Shown: positions 53,427-63,243, counted from the stretch's first letter. The stretch: 64,000 bases of DNA from CAVVIH01 sp963748295 (GCA_963748295.1 CAVVIH010000005.1:124001-188000), one strand, 5' to 3'. Translations and numbers: made by a program. Notes: generated by a model not told the origin, from the letters alone.

Positions 53427-54080
53427 TTATTTGAGGCCCGCCAGCGAGAGGATCTTCGAGACGTAGTTCCGGGTTTCCCGGTACGGCGGAACCCCGTTGA
53501 ACTTCACCACTGCGCCCTCACCAGCATTGTACGCGGCGAGCGCCAGCTCCACACCAAAGCGGTCGATCAGCCCCTTCAGGTGCTTGATGCCTGCCTCGAT
53601 GTTGGCTTTGGGATCGAACGGGTTGCGCACCTTGTACTCGCGCGCCGTCGACGGCATGAGCTGCATCAGGCCCATGGCGCCTCTCGGGGAGCGCGCCCTG
53701 GGTTTGTAGTTGGATTCGACCTGAATCAGCGCCTTCACGAGCATGGGATCGACCCCATGCGCCTCGGAAACCGCGGCGATGATCTCGCCGTAGGGCGTCG
53801 ATTCGAGGTTCTGGCTGGTTTCCTCCCCGTCCTCTTCCGCGGCGGCCTTGGGTTCGGGGTACGGCACTTCGTCGGGCAGCACCTTCTCGACGATCGTTTT
53901 GTCGCAGGTGACTTCGCCGCCGGTTCGAAGCGTCAGCACGATCGTGTCGCCTTCGAAACGATGGCCCTTGACGGAGAGCGTCCGGCCGGAGCTGAGGACG
54001 ATGATCTCCCCTGCTGCGGGCGCGGCGATCAGGACTGCGAAGGCGGCCGCGAGGGCAGCAATACTCCAGCGTGACGTCAT
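53427..54080 (-). CDS. Secreted lytic transglycosylase (SLT domain)
   Basis: The 217-residue protein has a signal peptide (about 1-24), a beta-rich segment with IIVLSSGRTLSVKGHRFEGD, and an SLT domain (about 95-217). The catalytic glutamate is Glu122 in LIQVESNYKPRARS, followed by GAMGLMQLMPSTA and LALAAYNAGEGAV. Such enzymes cut peptidoglycan with formation of 1,6-anhydro-MurNAc and open the wall for large machines. Its place directly before the pil/gsp operon suggests it makes room for the pilus or secretion apparatus. It is short but complete. Confidence 0.92.
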   Translation of the reverse strand: MTSRWSIAALAAAFAVLIAAPAAGEIIVLSSGRTLSVKGHRFEGDTIVLTLRTGGEVTCDKTIVEKVLPDEVPYPEPKAAAEEDGEETSQNLESTPYGEIIAAVSEAHGVDPMLVKALIQVESNYKPRARSPRGAMGLMQLMPSTAREYKVRNPFDPKANIEAGIKHLKGLIDRFGVELALAAYNAGEGAVVKFNGVPPYRETRNYVSKILSLAGLK

Positions 54081-54188
54081 GTGAGGCCACTATCCTAGCA
54101 TCCGGCCGGCGGCTCTGTCCAGAATCGCTACAGTCGAGCTTTTCCGTATGGCCGCAGCCGTGTATGACGGGCGAACGCGGGTATTCCC

Positions 54189-55051
54189 CTACGACCCGAC
54201 GGGCTCGATGAACGCGTGGAATACCCGAATCCCCAATTCACGTGTATCGGCGCCACCGGGCTCGAACGTGCGATCCACTTCGATGAGGAGCTCGGTGACG
54301 TCGCCGTCTCCGAGCTGGGCGGCGCTCACCGGCAGCTTCACGAGCTTCGCCTCCTTGGCGTCGGCGGCAAAGCTCCCGATCACCTGATTGCCGATCCGGA
54401 TGGTGATCTGCTGCGGCGGGTTGAACAGGTCCGTGCGGGCGTCGTACTCCAGATACAGCATGGAGTCCTTCTTCGGGTTGCGGAAGGCGATCAGTCCAGA
54501 CTTTCGGGTCCACTGCCACTCGATGGTGGGGTCCTGGGGATGGACCTCCGCGGTGTGCCAGCCATCTTTATAGATAAGGAAAATGTTCTCCGACTGGGGA
54601 AGGATCTGGAGCTTGCCGACCAGGTATTCGCGGCGCGAGACGTCGGTTCCCGACAGCGACAGCCGCTCGCCGGTCGATGGCATGTACAGCCCGAGCCGGA
54701 GCTGCGACGGGCCGATGTAGGGGATGTTCGGCACGAAGATCGTTCGCGTGTATCGACCGGCTTCCCCGGCTCCCAGGATGACGTCGGCGTCGGCGGCTGA
54801 TGGTCGTCGCCCCAGAGCCGCTCGCCTTCCTGGTCGAGCACGTGCAGGAATACCCAGTAGTTGCCGTCGATCTTCCTCGACGGCTCGAACCGGTAGGTCA
54901 TCGTCAGCGGGCTGCCAATCGCCGCGCGTTCGCGGTTGAGCGTCAGCTTGGCCGTGGCAACCGGCGGCGTATCTTCGGAAGCGCCCGAGCATCCGGCAAG
55001 GAGCCCGGCGGAGATCAGAGAGTTCACGACGAATGAAGTACGTGTACGCAT
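54189..55051 (-). CDS. Predicted lipoprotein, unknown function, one frameshift near 54752
   Basis: The ATG at 55051 starts a lipoprotein signal peptide with lipobox LLAGC. A beta-sandwich-like region follows (AAIGSPLTMTYRFEPSRKID, NYWVFLHVLDQEGERLWGDD). The frame breaks at WEPGKPV, and continues in the next frame with YTRTIFVPNIPYIGPSQLRL, REYLVGKLQILPQSENIFLI and a second beta-rich domain up to FHAFIEPVG. One missing base near 54752 explains the break. The complete protein would have about 287 residues. I do not recognise a family. It is divergent from the microcompartment genes, with a 91-bp gap. Confidence 0.72.
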
Positions 55052-55095
55052 GTTTGAGACGTCAGCGAAGAGATAGACGGCGGATCGTACTTTAG

Positions 55096-55124
55096 TTGTT
55101 CGAGGTTGGGCAATATGGTACAGA
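55096..55124 (+). promoter_or_regulatory. Candidate promoter for the microcompartment genes
   Basis: TTGTTC (55096-55101) and TACAGA (55119-55124) are 17 bp apart, and the ATG follows 18 nt later. The match to consensus is moderate. Confidence 0.3.
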
Positions 55125-55142
55125 CTTCGACTCGACTCACAT

Positions 55143-55433
55143 ATGTCCGAAGCGCTGGGAATGGTTGAGACAAAGGGCCTGATCGGATCGATCGAGGCTG
55201 CCGACGCGATGGTGAAGGCGGCCAACGTGCTCCTGGTCGGGAAGGAATACATCGGTGCCGGTTACGTCACGGTGCTCGTTCGCGGCGACGTCGGCGCGGT
55301 GAAGGCGGCGACCGATGCGGGAGCGGCGGCGGCGCGCCGGGTTGGCGAGCTGGTGTCGGTCCACGTCATCCCGCGGCCGCACAACGAAGTCGAGAAGATC
55401 CTGCCGAGGACCAAGGACGCCAAGGCCACCTAA
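55143..55433 (+). CDS. Bacterial microcompartment shell protein, BMC-H type
   Basis: The 96-residue protein is a single BMC domain of the hexameric type (EutM/PduA-like): ALGMVETKGLIGSIEAADAM, VKAANVLLVGKEYIGAGYVT, VLVRGDVGAVKAATDAGAAA and RRVGELVSVHVIPRPHNEVE. Six copies form a flat hexagonal tile with a central pore, and many tiles build the protein shell of a microcompartment. It is followed after 18 bp by the aldehyde dehydrogenase gene, its likely cargo. No ribosome site precedes it. No pentameric (BMC-P) shell gene is visible, so closed shells would need genes elsewhere. Confidence 0.95.
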   Translation: MSEALGMVETKGLIGSIEAADAMVKAANVLLVGKEYIGAGYVTVLVRGDVGAVKAATDAGAAAARRVGELVSVHVIPRPHNEVEKILPRTKDAKAT

Positions 55434-55451
55434 TCAGCCTGTCGGTCACGC

Positions 55452-57227
55452 ATGGCGCAGCCCACGGCCCAGACCGATCGCGACCTGACGTCGATACACG
55501 AGGCACGGTCGCTCGTCCGCCGCGCGAAGGAAGCGGCGGCCACGCTGGCGGAGCTCTCCCAGGAACAGATTGACGCGATCGTGGACGCGATGGCCGCGGC
55601 CGTCACACCCCAGGCGGAAGCCCTCGCCCGCCTCGCCCACGAAGAAACCGGATACGGCGTCGTCGCCGACAAGGTGCAGAAGAACCTCTTCGCATCCGAG
55701 AAGGTCTACCGCTTCATCCGGCCGATGAAAACCGTCGGCGTGATCGGCCGGCTCGAGGACCGGAAGGTAATCGAGATTGCCGAACCGTTCGGCGTCGTCG
55801 CAGCGATCGTCCCGTCCACGAATCCGACCTCGACCGCCATCTACAAGATTCTCATCTCGCTGAAGGCGCGCTGCCCGATCGTCATCTCGCCGCATCCGGC
55901 GGCGGTGCGCTGCATCTCGCGCGTCGCCGAGATCATGAACGAGGGGGCGCGCCGGGCCGGAGCGCCCGAAGGCTCGATCAACTGGATGAGCACGGTGACG
56001 CTCGAGGGCACGCAGGAGCTGATGAAGGCGCGCGAGACCGCGGTCATCCTCGCGACCGGCGGCATGGGCCTCGTCCGCGCCGCCTATAGCGCCGGCAAGC
56101 CGGCGTATGGCGTCGGTCCCGGCAACGCACCGGCGTACATCGAGCGAAGCGCCGACGTGACCAAGGCGGTGCGCGACATCGTCACCGGCAAGACCTTCGA
56201 CAACGGCGTCCTCTGCTCATCCGAGAATTCCGTCGTGGTCGACGCGCCGCTGGTCGAGGAGGTCAAGCGGCAGTTCGTCGCCAACGGCGCGCACTTCCTG
56301 TCGGCGTCGGAAATCGAAGCGGTGGGAAAGGCGCTCGTCAGCCCGCAGCGCCTGCCCAACCCCGCGCTAGTCGGCCGTCCGGCCGCCTACATCGCGCAGC
56401 AGACTGGCATCAGCGTCGCGCCCTCGACGCGCGTGCTGATCGCCGAGCTCGCCGGCGTGGGGAGAGACTACCCGCTCTCCATCGAGAAGCTGTGCCCGGT
56501 CCTGTCGTTTTACGTGGTCAGCGACTGGCGGGAAGGGTGCGAGCGCTGCAAACAGATCCTGCGCTACGGCGGCATGGGGCACACCATGTCGATCCACTCG
56601 CGGAACGACGACGTGATCCTGCAGTTCGGGCTGAAGAAGCCGGCGTATCGGATCGTCGTGAACTCGCCCACCACTCATGGCTCGATCGGCCTGACGACGG
56701 GCCTGGATCCGGCGATGACGTTGGGCTGTGGCGGCTACGGCGGGAACATCACGTCCGACAACATCTCGCCGCGTCACCTCATTAACGTGAAGCGGCTCGC
56801 CTACGAGGTCACACCGGCCGTGATTACCGCTCGTCCGGCTGTCTCGCCTGCGGCGGCGGCCCTGCCGAAAGCGCCGGCACCACCGCCGAAGCCCGCCGGT
56901 CTTGCAGCCGAAAGCCTGGCGCGCCGGATCGACCAGTTTCTCGCGTCGCGCGGGTACGCGGCGCCGCCAGACACCGCACCGCTCACACCGGCTCCCGCGG
57001 GCGTGTCGCCGGCCGCAGACAAGCCAATGCCGGCTGCTGCGCAGGCTGCTGCCGCCGCACCACCGGTCGAAAAGCCGGCGGACTTCGTCTGCGAAGACGA
57101 CGTGCGTCAGGCGGTCAGGACGGGAAGAAAGATCAAGGTGGGGGAACGAACCATCGTGACCCCCGCCGCCAGGGACTTAGCCGAACAGCACAAAGTCTTT
57201 GTCCAGGCAGAATGGCCTCGGGCCTGA
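55452..57227 (+). CDS. Acylating aldehyde dehydrogenase (EutE/PduP-like) with long C-terminal tail
   Basis: The catalytic part (about 1-455) belongs to the CoA-acylating aldehyde dehydrogenases, which turn an aldehyde plus CoA and NAD into an acyl-CoA. It has FGVVAAIVPSTNPTSTAIYK, then ILATGGMGLVRAAYSAGKPA, YGVGPGNAPAYI, and the catalytic Cys255 in FDNGVLCSSENSVVVD. After it come a Pro/Ala linker, an amphipathic helix (about 483-501: LAAESLARRIDQFLASRGY), another Pro/Ala linker, and a C-terminal module (543-590) with DDVRQAVRTGRKIKVGERTI and VTPAARDLAEQHK. The helix looks like an encapsulation peptide for the BMC shell. The usual enzyme ends near 460, so the tail of about 135 residues is special. 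Confidence 0.93.
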   Translation: MAQPTAQTDRDLTSIHEARSLVRRAKEAAATLAELSQEQIDAIVDAMAAAVTPQAEALARLAHEETGYGVVADKVQKNLFASEKVYRFIRPMKTVGVIGRLEDRKVIEIAEPFGVVAAIVPSTNPTSTAIYKILISLKARCPIVISPHPAAVRCISRVAEIMNEGARRAGAPEGSINWMSTVTLEGTQELMKARETAVILATGGMGLVRAAYSAGKPAYGVGPGNAPAYIERSADVTKAVRDIVTGKTFDNGVLCSSENSVVVDAPLVEEVKRQFVANGAHFLSASEIEAVGKALVSPQRLPNPALVGRPAAYIAQQTGISVAPSTRVLIAELAGVGRDYPLSIEKLCPVLSFYVVSDWREGCERCKQILRYGGMGHTMSIHSRNDDVILQFGLKKPAYRIVVNSPTTHGSIGLTTGLDPAMTLGCGGYGGNITSDNISPRHLINVKRLAYEVTPAVITARPAVSPAAAALPKAPAPPPKPAGLAAESLARRIDQFLASRGYAAPPDTAPLTPAPAGVSPAADKPMPAAAQAAAAAPPVEKPADFVCEDDVRQAVRTGRKIKVGERTIVTPAARDLAEQHKVFVQAEWPRA

Positions 57228-57512
57228 GCCAGACTAAGTTCCCGTTACTGTTGAGGCGCTTGGGGTTATTGACCGGCTGGTGGCTCAGGTGCTATTCTGC
57301 TTGCCCCAGCTGTACTCAGGGTTCCAGGGCCTGAGCTCGGACGGCATCGGTCGAGCGACGGCATGTAGGCTACGCGCTGCTGGCTCAACAACTGCAGCGG
57401 TCTGAAAACAACACCCCCGGGCAGGCCAGTTCGGCTGCAGGGCCGGGGGAAACCTCAAGGAGAACCGGGGGCCACGTCGCGGTCACCGGGAAATCCTGCG
57501 GGAGTGCCAAGC
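57228..57512 (+). other. 285-bp gap with stem-loop leader before the MltD-like gene
   Basis: No gene is visible. A strong hairpin pairs CCCCCGG (57414-57420) with CCGGGGG (57443-57449), and inside it GCAG (57421-57424) with CTGC (57435-57438). A GGGAG ribosome site lies about 9 nt before the ATG at 57513. I looked for cyclic di-GMP and cobalamin riboswitch signatures and found no convincing match. Confidence 0.4.
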
Positions 57513-59214
57513 ATGACGTGCCGCGCCTGGCTGCCGACACTGGCAGCACTTGGAGTGACCCTTTCTGCCGCTTGCGGATCGAACCCCAAGCCGCAGACGC
57601 CGCCTCCGCCACCGCCCGTCGCCCCGGCACCCGTTCCCGCTTCCCAGCCCCCGGACCCGATTACGACCTTGATCGAGACGTCGCAGAAGCACTTCCTCGC
57701 GGGTGAGCGCGAGCTGCATCTGGGGCATCTCGAACGGGCGCGCGCGGAGTTCGATCGGGCGGTCGACGTGCTGCTGGAGTCACCCTACGGGGCGAGGACC
57801 GATGCACGGCTGCGCGAGCATTTCGATCGGCTGGTCGATCGCATCAACGCGTACAAAGTGACGGCGCTCGCGCAGGGCGATGGCTTCGTCGAGAAGAAGT
57901 ACGAGCCGGCCTCGATCGACGAGCTGCTGACGATCGCAACCTTCCCGAAACCCGCTGCCGACACGGCAACGGCGGAAGCGGTCAAGGCGGACCTTGCTGC
58001 CACCGAGCACGACGTGCCGATTCCGCAGAATTCACGCGTGCTCTCGTACGTCGAGCTGTTCCAGGGACGGCTTCGCGACTACATCGAGGAGAGTCTCGTC
58101 CGTGGATCGAAGTACCTGCCGATGATCCAGAACGTCTTCCGCGCGGAAGGCGTGCCGCTCGATCTCGCCTACATCCCGATCATCGAGAGCGGATTCAAGA
58201 CGAACGCGCTGTCGAGGGCGAGCGCCAAGGGCCCGTGGCAGTTCATGAAGGCCACCGCAGTCGAACAGGGCCTCAAGCACGACTGGTACATCGACGAACG
58301 CTCCGATCCGGAAAAAGCCACCGTGGCGGCGGCGAAATACCTCAAGTCGCTTCACAGGATGTTCGACGGCGACTGGCACCTCGTGCTCGCCGCGTACAAC
58401 GGCGGCATGGGCCGCGTGCAGCGCGCGATGAACCGCTCGGGCATCGAGGATTTCTGGCGGCTGTCGCAGAGCTCCCGCTACCTTCCGCGCGAAACCCGCG
58501 AATACGTGCCGCTGATTCTTGCCGCGATCATCGTCGCCAGGAACCCGGCGCAGTCACGGGTTCGAGATCGCGACCGCGGAGCCGATGGCGTACGACACGG
58601 TGACGGTCGATCGTCCGATCGACCTGCGGCGCGTCGCGGAGTGGACCGGCCAGCCGGTCGACGAAATCCAGGCGCTCAATCCCGAGCTACGCCGCTGGAC
58701 GACGCCGATCAAGGCGGACGCGTATGAGCTGAAAGTTCCGGTCGGCACGGCCGACCAGTTCAACGCCCGCTTCGCGTCGGCGGGGCCGGGCGATCTGGTC
58801 ACGCTCAACACCTACACGGTCAAGAAGGGCGACACGATCTCGACGATTGCCCGCAAGCTGCGCGTCAGCCGGATTGACCTCGCGGAAGCGAACCATCTCT
58901 CGATTCGCTCGAAGGTGCGCATCGGTCAGGCGCTGGTGATCCCGCGCGCGCCGGCCACGCTGCTGGCGACCAACTCCAAGCCCGCGACGCCCACCGCGGT
59001 CGCCTCGCGGCCGATTTCCGCGACGCCGGCGGTCGCCGATTCGGGCGACGAGCCGGAGCCGCGAATCGTCACGCACCGCGTCCGCCGGGGCGACACGCTC
59101 TTCGCGATCGCGCGGCTCTACGACACGACCGTCGACAAGATCAAGGCGCTGAACCGCCTCCGCAGCAACACCATCGCGCCGGGCGATCGGTTGAAGGTCC
59201 AGGCGTCGCGGTAA
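57513..59214 (+). CDS. MltD-like lytic transglycosylase with LysM domains, one frameshift near 58554
   Basis: The lipoprotein signal ends in LSAAC (Cys21), followed by a Pro-rich tether and helical region (about 50-180). The SLT domain has catalytic Glu225 in YIPIIESGFKTNALSRASAK, then GPWQFMKATA and LAAYNGGMGRVQRA. One extra base near 58554 breaks the frame after ARNPAQ; the next frame continues HGFEIATAEPMAYDTVTVDR and ends with two LysM domains (TYTVKKGDTISTIARKLRVS and THRVRRGDTLFAIARLYDTT). MltD cuts peptidoglycan and LysM binds it. Without the frameshift it would be about 566 residues, normal for MltD. The break is probably a sequence error. Confidence 0.88.
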
Positions 59215-59318
59215 GACGTTCCAGGCCTCGCAGTAGATTCAATCTCGCCGCCGAGATCCCCCCGCAGTTTCTGCACAACTCAACGCCGGAACACAGCAAA
59301 TCATCAGTGTTTGCCGGA

Positions 59319-59341
59319 TGCGCGCTGCATTGCAGCGCGCA
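59319..59341. promoter_or_regulatory. Perfect 11-bp-arm palindrome just before yifB
   Basis: Arms TGCGCGCTGCA (59319-59329) and TGCAGCGCGCA (59331-59341) surround a single base, and the palindrome ends 5 nt before the ATG at 59347. It may be an operator or may mask the start in the mRNA. No separate ribosome site is seen. Confidence 0.5.
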
Positions 59342-59346
59342 TTACC

Positions 59347-60858
59347 ATGCTCGCGTGCGTGCGGACGGCGGCGGTGTTTGGGGTCGAGGCGGCGCCAGTC
59401 CAGGTAGAAGTGGACGTCACGTTCGGGTTGCCGTCGTTCACGATGGTCGGGCTGCCGGACGCAAGCGTGCGCGAGAGCCGGGACCGCGTGCGCAGCGCCA
59501 TCCGCAACTCGGGGTACGAGTTCCCTGCTCACCGCATCACCGTCAATCTGGCGCCAGCCGACGTCCGCAAGGCAGGCTCCTCGTTCGACCTGCCGATCGC
59601 GCTCGGTGTCCTCGCCGCTGACGGGAAGATCTCGCGGCGCGACATCGGCGACGTGCTGCTGCTCGGCGAGCTGTCGCTCGACGGCGCAATCCAGTCGGCG
59701 CGCGGCGTGCTGTCCGTCGCGGCGGCCGCCCGGCGCGAACGTTATCGCGCGCTGCTGTTGCCGCATCCCAACCGCGCGGAGGCCGAAGTCGTCGAAGGGC
59801 TCGTCCTCTATCCGGTGCGATCGCTGGACGAAGCGGTCCAGGCGCTCAACTCGCCCGACACGTTCACCCCGGCGCCGCCGATTGCTCCGCCGGCAGCCAG
59901 CGGCAACGAATCGTCAGCGGCTGAAGGGGACTTCGCCGACGTCCACGGCCAGATCATGGCGCGGCGCGCGCTCGAGGTCGCCGCCGCCGGCGGCCACAAC
60001 GCACTGATGGCCGGGCCGCCGGGCGCCGGAAAGACGATGATGGCGCGGCGGGTGGCGGGCATCCTGCCGCCGCTGTCGTTCGATGAAGCGCTCGAGGCGA
60101 CGTCGATCCATTCCGTCGCGGGGCTGCTGGCGCCGGGCACGCGCCTGCTCCGCTCGCGGCCGTTCCGCGCGCCGCATCACACGATCTCCGACGTGGCGCT
60201 GGTCGGCGGCGGCCAGTATCCGCGGCCCGGCGAGATCAGCCTCGCGCATCACGGCGTGCTCTTCCTCGACGAGATGCCCGAATTCAGCCGACATGTGCTC
60301 GAGGTGCTGCGCCAGCCGCTCGAGGAAGGCTGCGTGCGGATCGCGAGGGCCGCGCGCACCGCCGTCTTCCCGGCCCGTTTCATGTTGATCGGCGCGATGA
60401 ATCCGTGCCCGTGCGGCTATCTCGGCGACACGGTGAAAGCCTGCCGGTGCTCGCCGCAGCAGATCGGGCGCTATTCGGCGCGGCTCTCGGGACCACTGCG
60501 GGACCGGCTCGATCTCACGGTGCCGGTAGCGGCGCTGTCCGCGCGCGAATTGCAGGAGGCGCCCGACGGCGAACCGTCCGCGGCGATCCGGGACAGAGTC
60601 GTCGCGGCCCGCGCGCGACAGCTGACGCGAGACGGCGTGCTCAACTCGCGGCTGCAGGGCAGGACGCTGCGCGAACGGATGTCGTTCGATGACGAGGGCC
60701 GGCGGCTGATCGCGCGCGCGATCGCAAAGCTCGCGCTGAGCGCGCGCGGCTACGATCGCGTGCTGCGAGTGGCGCGGACGATCGCGGATCTCGAGGCGGC
60801 GGATCGGGTCGGCGCGGAGCACGTCGCGGAAGCCTTGCAGTTCCGCGGCGATGCCTAG
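59347..60858 (+). CDS. YifB/ComM-family AAA ATPase (magnesium-chelatase-like)
   Basis: The 503-residue protein starts MLACVRTAAVFGVEAAPVQV, matching the family's usual MLA-VxSAAVxGI start, so I use the ATG at 59347 and not one further upstream. A Lon-like N-terminal domain (about 1-170) is followed by the Mg-chelatase AAA part, with Walker A GPPGAGKT (223-230) and Walker B GVLFLDEMPEF. The C-terminal helical domain begins near 400. ComM in Haemophilus and Vibrio is a hexameric helicase that promotes branch migration in natural transformation, and YifB homologues are widespread beyond competent species. The role here is therefore likely in recombination. Confidence 0.93.
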   Translation: MLACVRTAAVFGVEAAPVQVEVDVTFGLPSFTMVGLPDASVRESRDRVRSAIRNSGYEFPAHRITVNLAPADVRKAGSSFDLPIALGVLAADGKISRRDIGDVLLLGELSLDGAIQSARGVLSVAAAARRERYRALLLPHPNRAEAEVVEGLVLYPVRSLDEAVQALNSPDTFTPAPPIAPPAASGNESSAAEGDFADVHGQIMARRALEVAAAGGHNALMAGPPGAGKTMMARRVAGILPPLSFDEALEATSIHSVAGLLAPGTRLLRSRPFRAPHHTISDVALVGGGQYPRPGEISLAHHGVLFLDEMPEFSRHVLEVLRQPLEEGCVRIARAARTAVFPARFMLIGAMNPCPCGYLGDTVKACRCSPQQIGRYSARLSGPLRDRLDLTVPVAALSARELQEAPDGEPSAAIRDRVVAARARQLTRDGVLNSRLQGRTLRERMSFDDEGRRLIARAIAKLALSARGYDRVLRVARTIADLEAADRVGAEHVAEALQFRGDA

Positions 60859-60873
60859 AAGTCATCTTATAAA

Positions 60874-60980
60874 CGGCGCGAACGAGCCACAGCGAGTGAG
60901 CCTGGCGAGCGGAGCGGGGCGTGGGGCCCCCGCGAGCGAGTCAGTCGGGGAGTCCGAGGGGCGAAGCCCCTCGGTCAAGG
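60874..60980. repeat. GCGAGCGAG-rich gap with perfect CCGAGGGGC hairpin (convergent end)
   Basis: Arms CCGAGGGGC (60954-60962) and GCCCCTCGG (60966-60974) with loop GAA form a strong stem between the convergent yifB and TPR genes. The rest is GC-rich GAGCGAG/GAGTGAG word sequence. No T run follows the stem, so it may be a terminator only in the broad sense. Confidence 0.6.
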
Positions 60981-63243
60981 CTAGTCGGTCTGCGCGAGCA
61001 TCCGCCGCGCATCCTCGGCGCCGGCGAAGTCGCTTTTGATCTCGAGTGCGCGGCGCAGCGCGGCGCGGCCGCGCGATTCGTTGCCGGCCTTCAGGTGGGC
61101 CAGGCCGAGATGGTAGTGATACACGGCGTTGGTCGGCGCCATGGCAACCGCGCGTTCGAACGCCGAAAGTGCGTGCACGGCAAGGCCCTGCTGATAGAAC
61201 GCCCACCCGAGCGTGTCCTGCGGCTCGGGACGATCGCGTAGCGCTTCGATTGCCACGTTCGCCAGCCGCACGGCCTCATCGCCCTTGCCGCTCTCGGCGT
61301 ACATCCAGGCAAGATTGTTGGCCGCGACGCCCGCTCGTGGATTCACCGCGAGCACTTTCTCGGTACTGCGCGCGCGCCTCCTGCGTTTTCCCCTGCCCTT
61401 CCAGAATCATCCCGATCATCGTCGACGGCCCAGGCGCATCCGGCGTCTGCTTCGCCATCGCCTGAAATTCCGCGAGCGCGCGATCGAGTTGTCCCTGCGA
61501 CATGTACATGCGGCCGAGCAGGTCGTACGCTTCGAGACGGGATGGCTCCTTCGAGATCACTTCCCGCAGCGTCCGCTCCGCGTCGTCCGTGCGCTGCGAC
61601 ATCATCGCCACTCGCGCCGACAGGACCTTCAGATCCGCGTTCTCTGGCGCCGTCTTCACCCAGCCGTCCACCGAATTCCGCGCTTCGTCGAGCTTGCCCT
61701 CGGCGATCAGGACGGCCACCATGCCGGTGCGCGCTTCGAGCGACTGCGGGGCGAGGCGAAGCGCTTCGCTGAACGAGGTTCGCGCCGCCGGCACCGCCCG
61801 CTGCTCGAGCGACACCCACCCCATTTCGGTGTGCAGCGCCGGCACCTGCGGCTGACGGGTCAGGCGCGCGCTCAGCTCCCTGTGCGCCCGCGAGAGATCG
61901 CCGCGCGCCCGCAGCGTGCGCGACATCAGCACCGCCGCGGCGGGATCGTCGGGATTGGCCTTCGCGGCCTCTTCCACCGCATTGAGCGCCTTGGCCGTGT
62001 CCCCCTTCGCGAGCTCCAGCCGCGCCAGGTGCATTTGCGCGGCGCCGGCGCGCGGGTTGATCTCCACGACCTTGCGGAACGCACGCTCGGCTTCCTCGAA
62101 GTCCTCGCGCGCGGTCGCGGTCAGCCCGAGCGTGTAATGGGCGAGCGCCGATCCTGCATCCGCCTTGACCGCTTCCCGTGCCTGAACCGTCGCTTCGTCG
62201 GTCTTGCCGTCGTCGAGGAGCAGGCGCGCCTTGAGCGACCGCGCTTCGGCGTCGCGCCCTTTCTCGGTCAGCAGCTGATCCAGCAGCTGGTGCGCTTCGG
62301 CCTTCTTGCCAGCAGAGTACTCAATCGACGCGATGCGCAGCCTGGCCGTGCGCGCCTCGGTCTTGTTGGAAGCCGCCGCCACCTCGTTCAGCACCGCCAG
62401 GCCGGCGTCGCGGCGGTTGAGGCCGATGTAGAAGTCCGCCAGCGCCAGCTGTCCGCCCGGCTCGTGAGCGAGCGCCTTGAAGTGCGGCTCCGCAAGCGGC
62501 GCCCGCCGCGTCGTCAGGTACAACAGCGCGAGGGCACGGTGAGCAGCGGCATTGTCGGCATCGCGCGACAGCGTGTCGGTCAGCGTGCGTTCTGCCGCCG
62601 CGGTATCACCGGTCGCCCAATAGAAGTTCGCCAGCGCGATGCGCGCATCGCTCGACTCGGGCGCAAGCTCGACGGCGCGGCGAAACGCTTCGCCGGCCTC
62701 GGTCTTTCGGCCGCCTTTGAAGCGCACCGCGCCGAGCGACGTCCAGGCGGGCGCGTAGGCCGGATCCATGCTGATCGCCTGCTCGATCTGTTTGATCGCG
62801 CTGCCCGCGTCGTTCAGGCCGGCCATCGCGTTGCCGAGCAGAATGTGCGCCGGAGCGCTGCGCGAGTCGGCCTTGAGCGCCAGCTCCGCACGCGTTCTCG
62901 CCGCTTCGAACTCGCCCGCGACCAGCAGCAGTGTCCCTGCCTTCAGCTGCGCATCGACGTTCGACGGATCCAGATCGGCCGCCCGCGCGTACCAGCCGTA
63001 CGCCTTCACGTGATCGCCCGATGCCTCGTACGCCTGCGCCAGCTTGTAATGCGCCTCGGCGTGGGGCGGAACCGCATTCACCGCGTTGCGGTACTCGATG
63101 ATCGCTTCCTTCAGCTTCTTCTGCTGAACGTAGGCATCGCCGCTGGTGATGAAGTCCCGCGCGGCGACCTGCGGGTCCTTCGAGCAGGCGCCCGACAGCA
63201 AGGCGACACAGAGGATGGACGCGAACGCGAATCTCGAATTCAT
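60981..63243 (-). CDS. PEP-CTERM/exosortase-system TPR lipoprotein (PrsT-like), one frameshift near 61358
   Basis: The ATG at 63243 opens a lipoprotein signal with lipobox LSGAC, and the mature protein is almost all TPR units (about 18). Examples are AIIEYRNAVNAVPPHAEAHY, AAERTLTDTLSRDADNAAAH and ARTSFSEALRLAPQSLEART. The frame is lost near QYRE and resumes with KVLAVNPRAGVAANNLAWMY to the end DARRMLAQTD, so one indel near 61358 separates the two parts (full length about 754). PrsT-like TPR lipoproteins are encoded next to exosortase in EPS-associated loci. It overlaps EpsI by 4 bp. The function is presumed to be export or assembly of the polysaccharide matrix or PEP-CTERM proteins. Confidence 0.85.

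Noticed and set aside
57228..57512. Cyclic di-GMP (GEMM) or cobalamin riboswitch, or a sigma-54 promoter
   Set aside because: The GEMM core, the B12 box and a proper TGGCAC-N5-TTGC element are all missing; only loose matches were found.
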